Shown: positions 11,312-20,910 of the stretch, in pieces | Position numbering within the stretch: position 1 is the stretch's first letter | How the letters are laid out: each line of letters opens with the position of its first letter | Assembly: GCA_015501585.1 (NCBI GenBank) | Contig: JADNRY010000016.1 | Location: forward strand, 372,001 to 436,000 | DNA from: Rhodocollybia butyracea | Lineage: Eukaryota; Basidiomycota; Agaricomycetes; Agaricales; Omphalotaceae | Direction of reading: 5' to 3' | DNA: 64,000 nt | Translations under genes and position numbers: made by a program | The notes under the pieces: model-generated | Told to the model about the DNA's origin: nothing | Seen by the model: only the letters and a program-made list of their open reading frames with translations | Databases searched by the model: none

Positions 11312-12015
11312 ATGGTAAATAGGCAAATTGTTATAACTAGCGATCCTGCTGGGGGTTATTTGATGTAGCGTACTATGAAAATGTGCTTGATTCTTATAAG
11401 AAACAACTGGTCATTTTAACATACACTACATCTTCTCGGATTCGGCTTCTCTACACTACTTGAAATGCTTTATTTTCCACCAGGACCATGTGGTACCAAC
11501 TGCTAAGTTCATACATGAGGTGATGGGCCATTGGAAGGAGTTTGTGATGGGGAGGTGAGAGGGGGGTGCCCTGGGTCCTTGGATAGTGAGAGTGAGAGTG
11601 GTGGGGACTAGCACTAATATTTACATATTTATACTGTAACCTCTGGCTACCCTGTAGTACTACTATCCTGTACCACCTCTCTGGGGGGGGGCTTGCAGTC
11701 TACCTGCCCTCTATGGGTCAAGCTCGCTGCTTCCCTCCCTTAGAGAGCGGCTGTTCCCACGTGGGACCCTGCTGCAGAGCGGGGCCAAGTATAATACTAC
11801 TACTACTACTACTACTAAAAGCATAGGTCCACTTGTGCATGGGGGAAAGGAAGGAAAAACCAAGGTGGTCCCTGTCATCATGCCAGTATGACCGATCCAT
11901 CACGGGTCACATGACACATAAGCCCCTTTCTTCTAGTAAACTGGTTAACAACTCCCTCGATCCTCTAGTTACTTGAGACACTTCTCCTTTCAAAACCACA
12001 GAGCTCACCCCAGCT
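11312..12015. other. Spacer with trinucleotide repeat and E-box palindrome
   Basis: No gene seen. It contains a short ACT trinucleotide repeat at 11795-11817, a perfect 12-base palindrome TCCCACGTGGGA (a G-box/E-box) at 11755-11766, a G8 run near 11683, and the promoter block of copy 2 at 11905-11932. Confidence 0.5.
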
Positions 12016-12159
12016 ATGTCACCGCAAACCACAGACTTTGGAGGGGAGCTTGTAAACAAAAGTGGTTCTAAAAGATTTACCTCAGTAGCTGAGTGGCAAA
12101 AAGAGAAAGTGTCCGTATTGGTTAAACCAAGAAGATGGGAGAAGCTCATGCTGCTTTGA
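12016..12159 (+). pseudogene. Unrecognised family, copy 2: truncated and fused to Copia gag
   Basis: After the shared promoter block, an ATG at 12016 opens the same start as copy 1 (FGGELVNK). It then jumps directly to the post-linker motif (SGSKRFTSVAEW), so the N-domain and Gly-rich linker are deleted. From about 12130 the sequence becomes a Copia-type gag in another frame, and the family frame stops at 12157-12159. At 47 residues it is almost surely non-functional. Confidence 0.6.
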
Positions 12160-12767
12160 TTTTACAAGTTACTGAAGGTCAGCTTTCACACATGCGCAAG
12201 CATGATCTGCTCCACATTTGGTTGAATTTGAAGATGGTTCACCAAATTCATGGATTTGGTGCCTCACTGGCCTTACGCCGTAAACTCTTGTCGATGAAGA
12301 TGAAGAAAGGAGTAAAGTTGGCTACATTCATTGGGGAGGTAAAGGCTGTTCAATTCAAAATGGAGGAGGCCGGACTTGATGTCTCTGACCAGGAGATTAT
12401 CCTTGCGATCACACTTGGACTTCTGCCCTCCTATGCCACTGTCATTTCGTCATTTAACACTGTTGCTGCTGATGTCCTCACACTTGATTATGTTACCAAC
12501 CAACTCTTGAATGATGAAGTTGCTCAGCTTGCAGATGGCACGTCAAAGCCCACCACTACAAACATCGAGCATGATGCAAAGGATATGGCACTTGCTGCAG
12601 CTGCTCCTGCTGTCAATAGAACGTGTTTCTTCTGTGACAAACATGGACACTTCAAGGATGAATGCCCGGAATGATTGAAGTATTTGGCTTACAGCAAGAA
12701 GAAAGATGGCGAGGTGAATTTTATTGACAATGAAGAGACTGTTAAAGAAGATGATTTTGCTTATTGA
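12135..12767 (+). mobile_element. Ty1/Copia-type gag fragment
   Basis: The frame from 12135 encodes a Copia-style gag polyprotein segment (helical region with LRRKLLSMKM and a long KMEEAG stretch) ending in a CCHC zinc knuckle, CFFCDKHGHFKDEC (spacing C-X2-C-X4-H-X4-C). A TGA at 12672-12674 interrupts it, but the same frame then reads about 30 more gag-like residues to 12767. No protease, integrase or reverse transcriptase follows; an LTR starts within 40 bases. The 5' LTR and leader are missing. This is a dead internal-deletion derivative. Confidence 0.75.
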
Positions 12768-12804
12768 TTTTCTGACAACATTCATGCTAGAACTCGAGGG
12801 GAAG

Positions 12805-12989
12805 TGTTGAGATAATAGTCACAAGCATGATGAGTTCTGCTGCTCATGTTGTTTGTTTTTATTGATGTACTATATATAGGTAGCTGAGACTTGGGGAACC
12901 TTGCACTTTTGACTCAAGGTTTCCTGCCTATCCGAATTTATTTGCTGTTCTATTCTTTCTGCTGTATCTCTCAGCATTTTTATTCAACA
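12805..12989 (+). repeat. Copia-type 3' long terminal repeat (185 bp)
   Basis: It starts TGTTGA and ends TCAACA, perfect 6-base inverted ends typical of Copia LTRs. A purine-rich GAGGGGAAG lies immediately upstream (polypurine tract). It contains a TATATATAGG box near 12870. The gag fragment is in the same orientation, so this is the 3' LTR. Confidence 0.7.
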
Positions 12990-13023
12990 TGTATGGTGAA
13001 AGGTGAAAAAACATGCTTGGTGA

Positions 13024-13074
13024 TGTATGGGTGTATGGAATTATTTTTGGCCATGCAGTCCATACACCCCATAC
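13024..13074. repeat. Inverted repeat able to form a hairpin
   Basis: The left arm GTATGGGTGTATGGA (13024-13038) pairs with TCCATACACCCCATAC (13059-13074), with one extra base, around a 20-base loop. It lies just beyond the LTR. It could be a small foldback element or the trace of an excised one. Confidence 0.55.
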
Positions 13075-13286
13075 GCCTTCCAACTTGCTGATGAGATTTG
13101 TTATCTCGACTGTTACATACTTGGTCGCATACAGGTGTTAATCCATAAATTTATCCTCTCTCGCAGAATAATTATCCGCGTTGGTATTGAGATAAATATT
13201 GGGGTTGTGCTTCTGTTGGTAGTACTTCTATCAGATATCTATGTACTTAGCTACCGGATACAAGTTCAGTTTGGATGCCTAAAGCT

Positions 13287-13348
13287 GGCCCCAACTGAAC
13301 GGAAAGTTTCTGCCAAAGCGGGTCACATGACACATCAGCCCCTTTCTT
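13287..13348 (+). repeat. Orphan copy of the TypA/family promoter block
   Basis: The sequence repeats the region upstream of the TypA gene: GGCCCCAAC, then CGGAAAGTTTC, then GGTCACATGACAC and CCCCTTTCTT. Internal bases present at 9693-9779 are deleted. It shows that the divergent promoter itself was duplicated with the gene family. Confidence 0.6.
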
Positions 13349-15166
13349 CAAGTTTTGCTAACAAACTCTTCTTTTTACGAGTCCTGAATGTAATGAAGGC
13401 TCGTCCTTATGGCCGGTTTCGCGTGGGAATTTATCCGAATTAGGCTTCCTTTTGTCTAAATCGGGTTGACCCAATAAGGAGATTGGTTTCGATATATTTG
13501 GGATGTCAAAGCATTTGACATGTGACCTCGGGTTGCTCACTCGGTTTCAATTTGCCCATTCCTTAGCCTATACCAATTTTTGTACAGCTCCTCAACCCCA
13601 TTGAACTTCAACCGGGCAGAAATGGGTAGGATCGGGCAGAAACAAGCTAAGATGGCTGTTTTCCGGCTAAAACAAGCATTCAGTTCTATGATTTGTTTGG
13701 ACTGTTATTTTTGTACTTCAAGCTTCTTACAACTTCCAATTTCTTTATGATGTGTGATAAAGATTGATAAAGTACACAAGTCTGATAGAACAAGTTTTCC
13801 AAGTTGTGTATTTGGTAAGGAAATTCAATGAGAAAAGGCGTGTAATGGTGTATACCATCTATTATTTGGACTTACTGTAGCTTTTCTAGCCTTATTTGAC
13901 AGTCATTTTGCTGTTTCTGCCAGTTAGGATCCAAACTTGCAGCTTGGGCACCTTTTTTTCAAGGCTCTGGGACAATTGGCATGGAAATTGGGCTGGGAGG
14001 TGTGTTATTGATCATTTTTGGCGATCTACCTGACCTGGAAGATCTTTTTAGCATTACCAAGCATCAAATTCATCTCTTATTGATCTTGGACCTCTGAATC
14101 ATTGTGAATTTTTCCTCAAAAACTCCTCTACCATGGCTGGCTCAAGTTGTTTCAATGGACAGTATGTCATTATTCCACCATCATAGTTTGCCATTGACCG
14201 GCTTTCACGCAGAGTCAATAGCACAACTGCACGACTAGAAGGACACGAAGGACACCAGACAGTTCCATGGCTGCTGACACTATTTTGTACTGCAGGTTCT
14301 GGATCTCTAGTGAGTCTCCAAAATTACTTAGGTCTGTTTACAAGGTGTTGTGGAATACAACTTATGTCGTGTAGTACTGTACTGGTATCTGGGCCTGTTT
14401 CCACTCATTCGAGCTTGAAATCAAATGAAATTTACTATTTGATTGAGAGAGAATTGAGCTTAATGAGCTCAAGCTCACCTATATCTACTCATTTTTGCTT
14501 ATTGTCGTGCAGTGTTCTCAGCCTGTTCTGAAAGATACTGAAAGTACCTCAAGTAATGAGCATTTTTGGGCAATATTGAGTGAATCTTGGCAGTGCCCAT
14601 TTCTGCCCATTTGGCGCCTGTTTGACCCTGTTCCGCCTGATCGATGTTCACTGGGGGCCCTCAATATTCCATTATTAAATCAACTTGGTTTCTTGTTTTC
14701 TCATTTCGCCTTGTGTGTGCTGCTGGAAGCATAACTTTCTATCCATGCAGATGCAGAGGATCAATGGGCTAGTATGCGCCATAATGTTTCTACTCCAATT
14801 GACAAGTCAGCAAAGAACAAATTGAGGATAGCTCATTGCTCATTGCTATCCTCACTGAGTTGGAAAATAGACTTCAAAGGGTTTCAACACAGGCTGTATA
14901 GAGTTCTTGGATAAACACTTGTCCAGACTGTATCTCATTACACATACCTCTGACCAAATAAGTAGTCTCACAGCCATCCAGATTGATCCTGACCATGCAG
15001 TTGCACTGGTAGAAGGGGCCCTTCTGGAAGCTTACTTGTGAAATTCCGCCAGTATGCTCATGCCAACTTGATTTGCAATGAACTAGTAGATACAGGACTT
15101 GTACCTGCCATGCACTTGGCGCGATGGCCCACACTCGCAAGTAAAACCCCAGAACCCACTCCAGAT

Positions 15167-15724
15167 ATGTCACTACAAATCGCAGACCTCGGAGGGGAGC
15201 TTGCAAATGAAAAAACACAAACCCCTTGGCAGGTTGTAGCTTCGGGTGCCAGTGAATGGGTCTGACAGAATCCTGCTTACATTGAGAAAGCCCGATCTCT
15301 AGGTGCTTTACTCTATGGCACCACCTATGCTACTCGGGATCACATTCCCGCATCCATTCTCATACTGGAGGTTAGCTCTATAAGTAAGGAGGCCATCGCG
15401 TATGCTAGGTACCTCTCAGATATCTCGTCGTTTTTCATACAAGTACGACTTTCAGAACTTGATTGCAAAGGAAGAGGCAGAAGCATCGGTGGTGATGGTA
15501 GTGGCAGAGGAGGAAGAGGTAGCGGTAGTGGGTGTCATAGTAGCGGTGAAAGTGGTAGAGGAGGGGAAGGAGGCAATGGTGGTGAGGGCGGTAGAGGTGG
15601 TAGTGGCAGAGGAGGAGGCGGTGGCCAAGGAGGTAGAGGTGGTAATGGCGGCGATGGAGGAGGCGGAGGCGGAGGCGGCAGTGGCGGCAATGGAGGCGGA
15701 GGTGGTGATTCAAAGACTAGCTAG
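15167..15724 (+). pseudogene. Unrecognised family, copy 3: one in-frame stop
   Basis: The frame from the ATG at 15167 carries the family start (LGGELANEKTQT), N-domain motif EKARSLGALLYG and a Gly/Ser/Arg-rich linker of about 80 residues, ending at a TAG at 15722-15724. One TGA at 15263-15265 replaces the Arg codon (CGA) of the RWVR motif; the rest is open. Without the stop it would have 185 residues and no C-terminal domain. A single transition would account for the stop, so decay is recent or the stop is a sequence error. Confidence 0.65.
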
Positions 15725-15850
15725 CTACTAGGCTAAGCGGAAACAACGCGACTGAGTTCCGATGAATGATCATTAGAGAGTCACATGACACATCAGCTCC
15801 TTCCTCTGTTCCTGTGAGTGGTGAAAAACTGGAGACTAACGCGTTTTCTG

Positions 15851-16300
15851 ATGCTTTGTCTGGAGATCCGAAAACAAGCCATCGAAATCTTTAGAAATCC
15901 TTCTTCCGCTTCCAAGAATATGGAACCAACGCCGGATGCGCCACCAGAGATCTCCGTGCCTGCAAACAAACAAACCTCTGTCTTGGTTATAACCTCGGGT
16001 GAAAGTGGAAGATGGGTTCGAGGGAATCCTGCTCAGGTCGAGAAAGCCCGGTCTCTAGGCGCTTTACTCTACGGAAAACTCTATGTGAACGCAGATGGTG
16101 AAACCGAATCTATCCTTTTCCTGGAAATTTACTCCAAGGCTAGATATAAAGAGGCTATCAGATTCGTTATAACGCTCGCAGACACAACACCATTCCGTGA
16201 AGTTACGCTCTCAGCAGACCTCAAAGAAGAACAAAGACTCAAGAGGGAGAAGCAGATGCAGAAGTGGTGGTGGAGGTGGTGGTTCAAATTGCAGAAGTGA
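15851..16300 (+). CDS. Unrecognised family, copy 4: N-domain only
   Basis: The promoter block at 15780-15805 precedes two in-frame ATGs, 15851 and 15920; the second aligns better with the family start (MEPTPD). The N-domain is well kept, with VLVITSGESGRWVRGNPAQ and EKARSLGALLYG. The frame then runs into KQMQKWWWRWWFKLQK and stops at 16298-16300. That Trp-rich end is the Gly-rich linker read in the wrong frame. The protein of about 125-149 residues may still fold as the N-domain alone, but the copy as a whole is degraded. Confidence 0.45.
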   Translation: MLCLEIRKQAIEIFRNPSSASKNMEPTPDAPPEISVPANKQTSVLVITSGESGRWVRGNPAQVEKARSLGALLYGKLYVNADGETESILFLEIYSKARYKEAIRFVITLADTTPFREVTLSADLKEEQRLKREKQMQKWWWRWWFKLQK

Positions 16301-16481
16301 TAGTCGTGGCATTGGCAGTGGTAGCAGTGTTGGTGGAGGTGGCAGAAGAGGAAGTAGTTGCAGTGGTCGAGAAGACGGCAGAGAGGAAAGTAGTGGAAAG
16401 AAGCCAAGGCTCGAAAAGATTTGCCTCAGTCGAAGAGAGTCTGTTGTTGTGATTCTTGGGCCTCAAACTCAAATCGCATGA
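16197..16481 (+). pseudogene. Frameshifted 3' part of family copy 4
   Basis: In the frame of 16197 the Gly-rich linker reads normally (SGGGGGGSNCRS and on). The following family motif GSKRFASVEE reads in a third frame, that of 16264. So at least two indels separate N-domain, linker and post-linker segments. The reading ends at a stop near 16481. Confidence 0.5.
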
Positions 16482-16482
16482 A

Positions 16483-18170
16483 GCTATAATACTGAGGCGG
16501 TCTGTTGAAGCTCCAAAGTGTACTTTACTTAATTAGATATTTCAGTTTTTCTTTTTCGATAATGAACTCGCTCGTATTATAAACGTACTTTTAAATTGGA
16601 CTACTTCGCTTCAGTATTGGGTAATAAAGTCCCAATACCCTCAGCTTTATACTTATTGAGTACTCGTTCTACAAAGTCGTGCAAAGCCAATGCTTATCGA
16701 TGAGACACTTCAACCAACAAAATTAGCCATCACGGCCACGATATTGAGCTCCCAGCGAGTCTTGGTTCAAGGGACCAGTAAATAGTTGAGTCTCGTCTTT
16801 GAGACAGTAGCTGACAGATGAGCTAGTACCGATCTTTCAGAATGCCTGTGGGATCTCCAACCTTCAGCATAACCAAGTATCACGTAGGCGTACTAGACGA
16901 TACAAGTTCTCAAACAGATCGAGGACCAGGGACCGGAGAACGGCGCTCGAGGTATTGAGTCAAAGGAAAGTAACTTCAACGATCATCGATCATGGGTCAT
17001 GTAACATCAGGAAATCTCTTGACAGTCACAAAAGTAGGAAAATGGTATGTGAACAGCTTGTATTAGCCTTGATTAATATGCATCCACTCGATCCATGGGT
17101 CACTTTTTGCTACGGTAGACGGGAGTGTAGACTGGTGCATCGAGTGGCGGACCAGGACCGAGATATCCGGTAGTATTTTGCAGTAACGATGGCGAATCTT
17201 AGACGGTCCCAGTTCTTGACACAACTGATTGGCCGGAGATGTGCCCTGTCTTCGTCGGCATGAATAGTAGTGTTATGGCCGAAGATTTAGAGGAGGCCAG
17301 GTACCAAAAATATGGCCTACTTTTGAGGAGGCGGTAGAAAAGACCTACCAGTGGAAGCCTCAGACGAAGTGCGAGATAACGACGCTTTGGAAGAAGCAGA
17401 TTCGTACAAGGCCGGGACAGAAATCCTCATTAGTTTTCGCCACGGTGTATACTCTTGTCTAGTCAGCTCCGAGGTGAAGGCGGTCTTGGAGCCGGAAGGT
17501 GGCTAGGACAACAGAAAGGGTTAACGTTAAGGAGGAATAAATATACCAGAAACACATAATCAAGCCCAGCAGTTAGAGTACGTGTTTTATGAGAGCGAAG
17601 AGCTTGAAGTCGGAGCGAATCAACCAAACCTCGCGATTTAATGAATATTCGAATCGTAAACGGCGTAAAAGTTGCCTAGCCATAGCGATATTTCTGATAA
17701 TTCAACGATAAACATTTGCAGAGGGCATAATCCTAGGCAAGACAGTTCTGAGCTGTTGACAATACATACCTGAGAGATTGACATGGCAGCATATAGACAG
17801 GTTTCAACTTGAAGGCTCACGCGCGCTTATTTTCATCTGCCTCGGGGCCGATAGACGATTTGCTGGATTTGCATCGGGATAGAGACTTGAAAAAAACATT
17901 CATCTACATAGTACTGGTCGATGCTGGAAATGGATAAGCATAAGTTGTGGGCAAATCTTGGGCTTAGTGCTAGGTAGTGTTCAGAAAATATGTGATTTTG
18001 GACGATATACAATAAAATTTCTCCTTATTTACACAAATAGCTAAAGACAAGAACCTCTGCTAGCGAAAGAAAAAGGTGAGAAGCAAAAGAAGACGCGACT
18101 TTACTTCGCGCGTTTTGTTGACCGATTTTCAATTGTTCCGTTTACAATCTATCCTTACTCACTTACCATC
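16483..18170. other. Intergenic; no gene seen
   Basis: AT-rich, stop-dense on both strands, with no repeat family recognised. The last 100 bases form the promoter and leader of the deacetylase gene. Confidence 0.5.
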
Positions 18171-20560
18171 ATGTCCATGGAACCTTTAGAAGGCGAAAGC
18201 CAAAAGAAACGAGTTGTATGTTCTCTCAATTTCCTCACAAGCTTTTTCGTGGCTTCCTAGACACATTACTCCAGTGTTATTTCTTCGATTCGGACATCGG
18301 AGGCTTTCATTATGGGCCCGGTCATCCGTGAGGCCAATTTCCTGTCTAGCTACTCAGTGTGATTTACCATCTCCGAACGGTTTCGTAGGATGAAGCCCAC
18401 AAGAATACGGATGTGCCATTCGCTAGTTATGAATTACGGCCTGTACAAGAAAATGGAGATTTTCGTAAGTGATCTCCAATTCCTACAAAACCCATTCCAA
18501 TTGTGTTGAAATTGCCTCACACCATCATCTTGTAGCGAGCAAAACCCGCTACCAAACGCGAAATGACCCAGTTTCACTCGGATGAATATGTCGATTTTCT
18601 AAGTAAAATCACCCCAAGTAACATGAACTCGTTCGTCCGGGAGCAACATAAATGTTCGTCTATGTCAACGAAACTTCTTCGCAAAGTAATAATCCGATTC
18701 TAATCAGACAACGTCGGAGATGATTGTCCTGTGTTCGATGGGCTGTTCGACTATTGCTCGATATCTGCTGGTGGATCCATGGGTGGGTGGTCTTCGGATG
18801 TTTACGTGGTAACAACTGATGATGTTCTTCCAGAGGGTGCCGCACGATTATCTCGTGACAAGTGTGATATCGCGGTAAATTGGGCAGGAGGATTGCATCA
18901 CGCAAAAAAGAGTGAGGCCAGCGGGTTCTGCTATGTGAATGGTATGCTTCTTTCCGTCGAATTCGTTTCGCTTTTCATTGAGCTTGCTCCAGACATTGTA
19001 CTGGGTATCTTGGAGCTACTTCGGTGAGCTATGCTAATCAATTATCAGCTGGTTCTGGTAGTTTTGACGGATAAAGATATCACAAACGTGTTTTATACAT
19101 CGACATCGACGTACACCACGGAGACGGAGTAGAAGAAGCATTTTACACCACCGACCGCGTTATGACAGTCAGTTTCCACAAGTATGGAGAGTACTTTCCT
19201 GGAACGGGTGAATTGCGCGTAAGTTGTTCATCAACTTTAAACGGGCTTCCAATCCAGCTACTTACACGCTCAGCAGGACGTTGGGGTGATGAAGGGCAAA
19301 TATTACTCCTTAAACTTCCCTTTACGCGACGGAGTTTCCGACGAAAATTATAAATCCGTTTTTGAGCCAGTTGAGTGCTCGCATCTCATTTTGTTGCATT
19401 AGTTCTAATATTTCGAGTATCAGGTAATCCAACAAGTAATGGAATCCTACGACCCATCCGCCATTGTGCTTCAATGCGGGACAGACTCCCTCTCTGGTGA
19501 CAAGCTCGGGTGTTTGAACTTGTCTATGAGAGGTTTGCGTCTTGGGTTACTGTATACGAAATTTACTGAATTGGGTCTGCTTAGGACACGCGAACTGCGT
19601 CAAGTTTGTCAAATCCTTCAACAAACCACTTTTACTTCTTGGCGGAGGTGGATACACGATGCGGAATGTCAGTCGGGCATGGGCGTATGAAACGGGTCTC
19701 GCTGCCGGCGTAGAACTTGGTCCTGGTTCGTATCATTGGCTTTCGTATACAGCACGCGATGCTCAGATAGTTTCAGATATTCCTGTGAATGAATACTACG
19801 AGTACTTTGGACCAGATTATCAATTGGATGTAAAGTCGTCCAATACCGACGACCTGAACACGCCTGCATATCTCAACCGAGTCAAGCAGATCGTGATGGA
19901 GAACTTGCGGCATTGTGGCGGAGTACCCAGCGTTCAAATGACGGGTAGGTTTTTTTGCTTTACGCCAAGTACTAAACGCTCACATCCTATGCAGATACTC
20001 CAACCTTACCCATCGACGCAGAGATGGATGACCTAAACGCGGATGAAGACCTGATCCCACCAGACACACGGCGACCCCGGCGGCTTCTCGACTCGCGAAT
20101 ACAAAACGACGGAGAGTTGTCCGATTCTGACGACGAAGGCGAAGGCGGACGACGGAATCACGCTCGACATCGATATTCGCACAGTGTCGAGAGCAACGGA
20201 GGTATAGCTGGGCGTAAATACGGCGCAGGGATCATGCATACGAGTTCTGCTCCTACGCACGGGGCAGGGCCAAGTGGGCTTGTCACAAGGTTGTTTTCCA
20301 CTCCGGAAGGGCAGGGGAACGGCTCATCGATGGAGGTTGAGACGCCGCCTCCAGAGGGTGTGGAGGGCGTGGAAGCAGAGGTTAAGATCGAGAATGGGAG
20401 TGAAGGTGAAGGAGGCGGGTCAGGGGAGATATCTGAAGCGATGGATATAGATTCCTCGTCGGCGCCAACCCCGACCACGACTGTTAATGTTACTGAAGGT
20501 CAAACGGCCCCAACGGCCCCAGTAGCGACAACTGTTGTTCCAACAACAAATCCCACCTAA
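18171..20560 (+). CDS. RPD3: RPD3-class histone deacetylase
   Basis: Twelve exons encode about 591 residues: 18171-18215, 18275-18327, 18389-18464, 18536-18653, 18708-18782, 18834-18941, 18993-19023, 19077-19218, 19277-19369, 19424-19532, 19585-19944 and 19995-20560. Phases close exactly. Class I HDAC motifs are complete: [22 protein letters not shown] (active-site His pair), [17 protein letters not shown] (zinc ligands), and [17 protein letters not shown]. The enzyme removes acetyl groups from histone lysines, normally in Sin3-type co-repressor complexes in the nucleus. The C-terminal 180 residues are acidic, Ser/Thr/Pro-rich and disordered, as in basidiomycete homologues. The segment MKPTRIRM differs from the usual MKPHRIRM; whether this matters is unknown. 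Confidence 0.95.
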
Positions 20561-20910
20561 ATGTATAAACATTATATTATATTATTCGCTGTGTATCTTG
20601 CTCTCATGTTCAATCTTTTCGCTTGCATAAGTTTGTTCATACTGTGATCATAAACATTGATACAACGAGCAAAGAAAAGAGTATCCTGCCAGACCAAGTA
20701 AAGGAAGATGCCATGCAATGAGTAAAAATGGGAGAACGTGGAATAGAGATGCGATGCAGTAGAATTAATTCATGGTTCATGGTTGCAAAACAGAGATAGG
20801 AGAAGTAGAGCTACACATGGTTGATGAGATTGAAAGAGTGTACAGATGGAGGGAATGAGAACGAAAGTGAGGAGATAAAGACAGCATGAGCAAAGTCAAT
20901 AAAAAAAGCA
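20561..20910. other. Convergent 3' UTR region
   Basis: This gap of 350 bases lies between the stop of the deacetylase (plus) and the stop of the Rua1-like gene (minus). No coding signal seen. An AT-rich TATTATATTATTC stretch just after 20570 may help 3' end formation. Confidence 0.5.

Larger units (their letters stand above)
12990..15166. other. Spacer with hairpin and orphan promoter block; no gene seen
   Basis: Contains the hairpin at 13024-13074 and an orphan promoter block (13287-13348) that is not followed by a family gene. The rest is AT-rich with many stops on both strands. A minus-strand frame at 14874-15218 has no start codon or domain I can support. Confidence 0.45.

Noticed and set aside
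14874..15218. Minus-strand frame overlapping the promoter of family copy 3
   Set aside because: No ATG supports it, and its first part is antisense to sequence that aligns between family copies.
15435..15713. Long antisense frames opposite the Gly-rich linkers
   Set aside because: They are shadows of GGN repeats and translate to His/Leu/Tyr-rich strings on the other strand.
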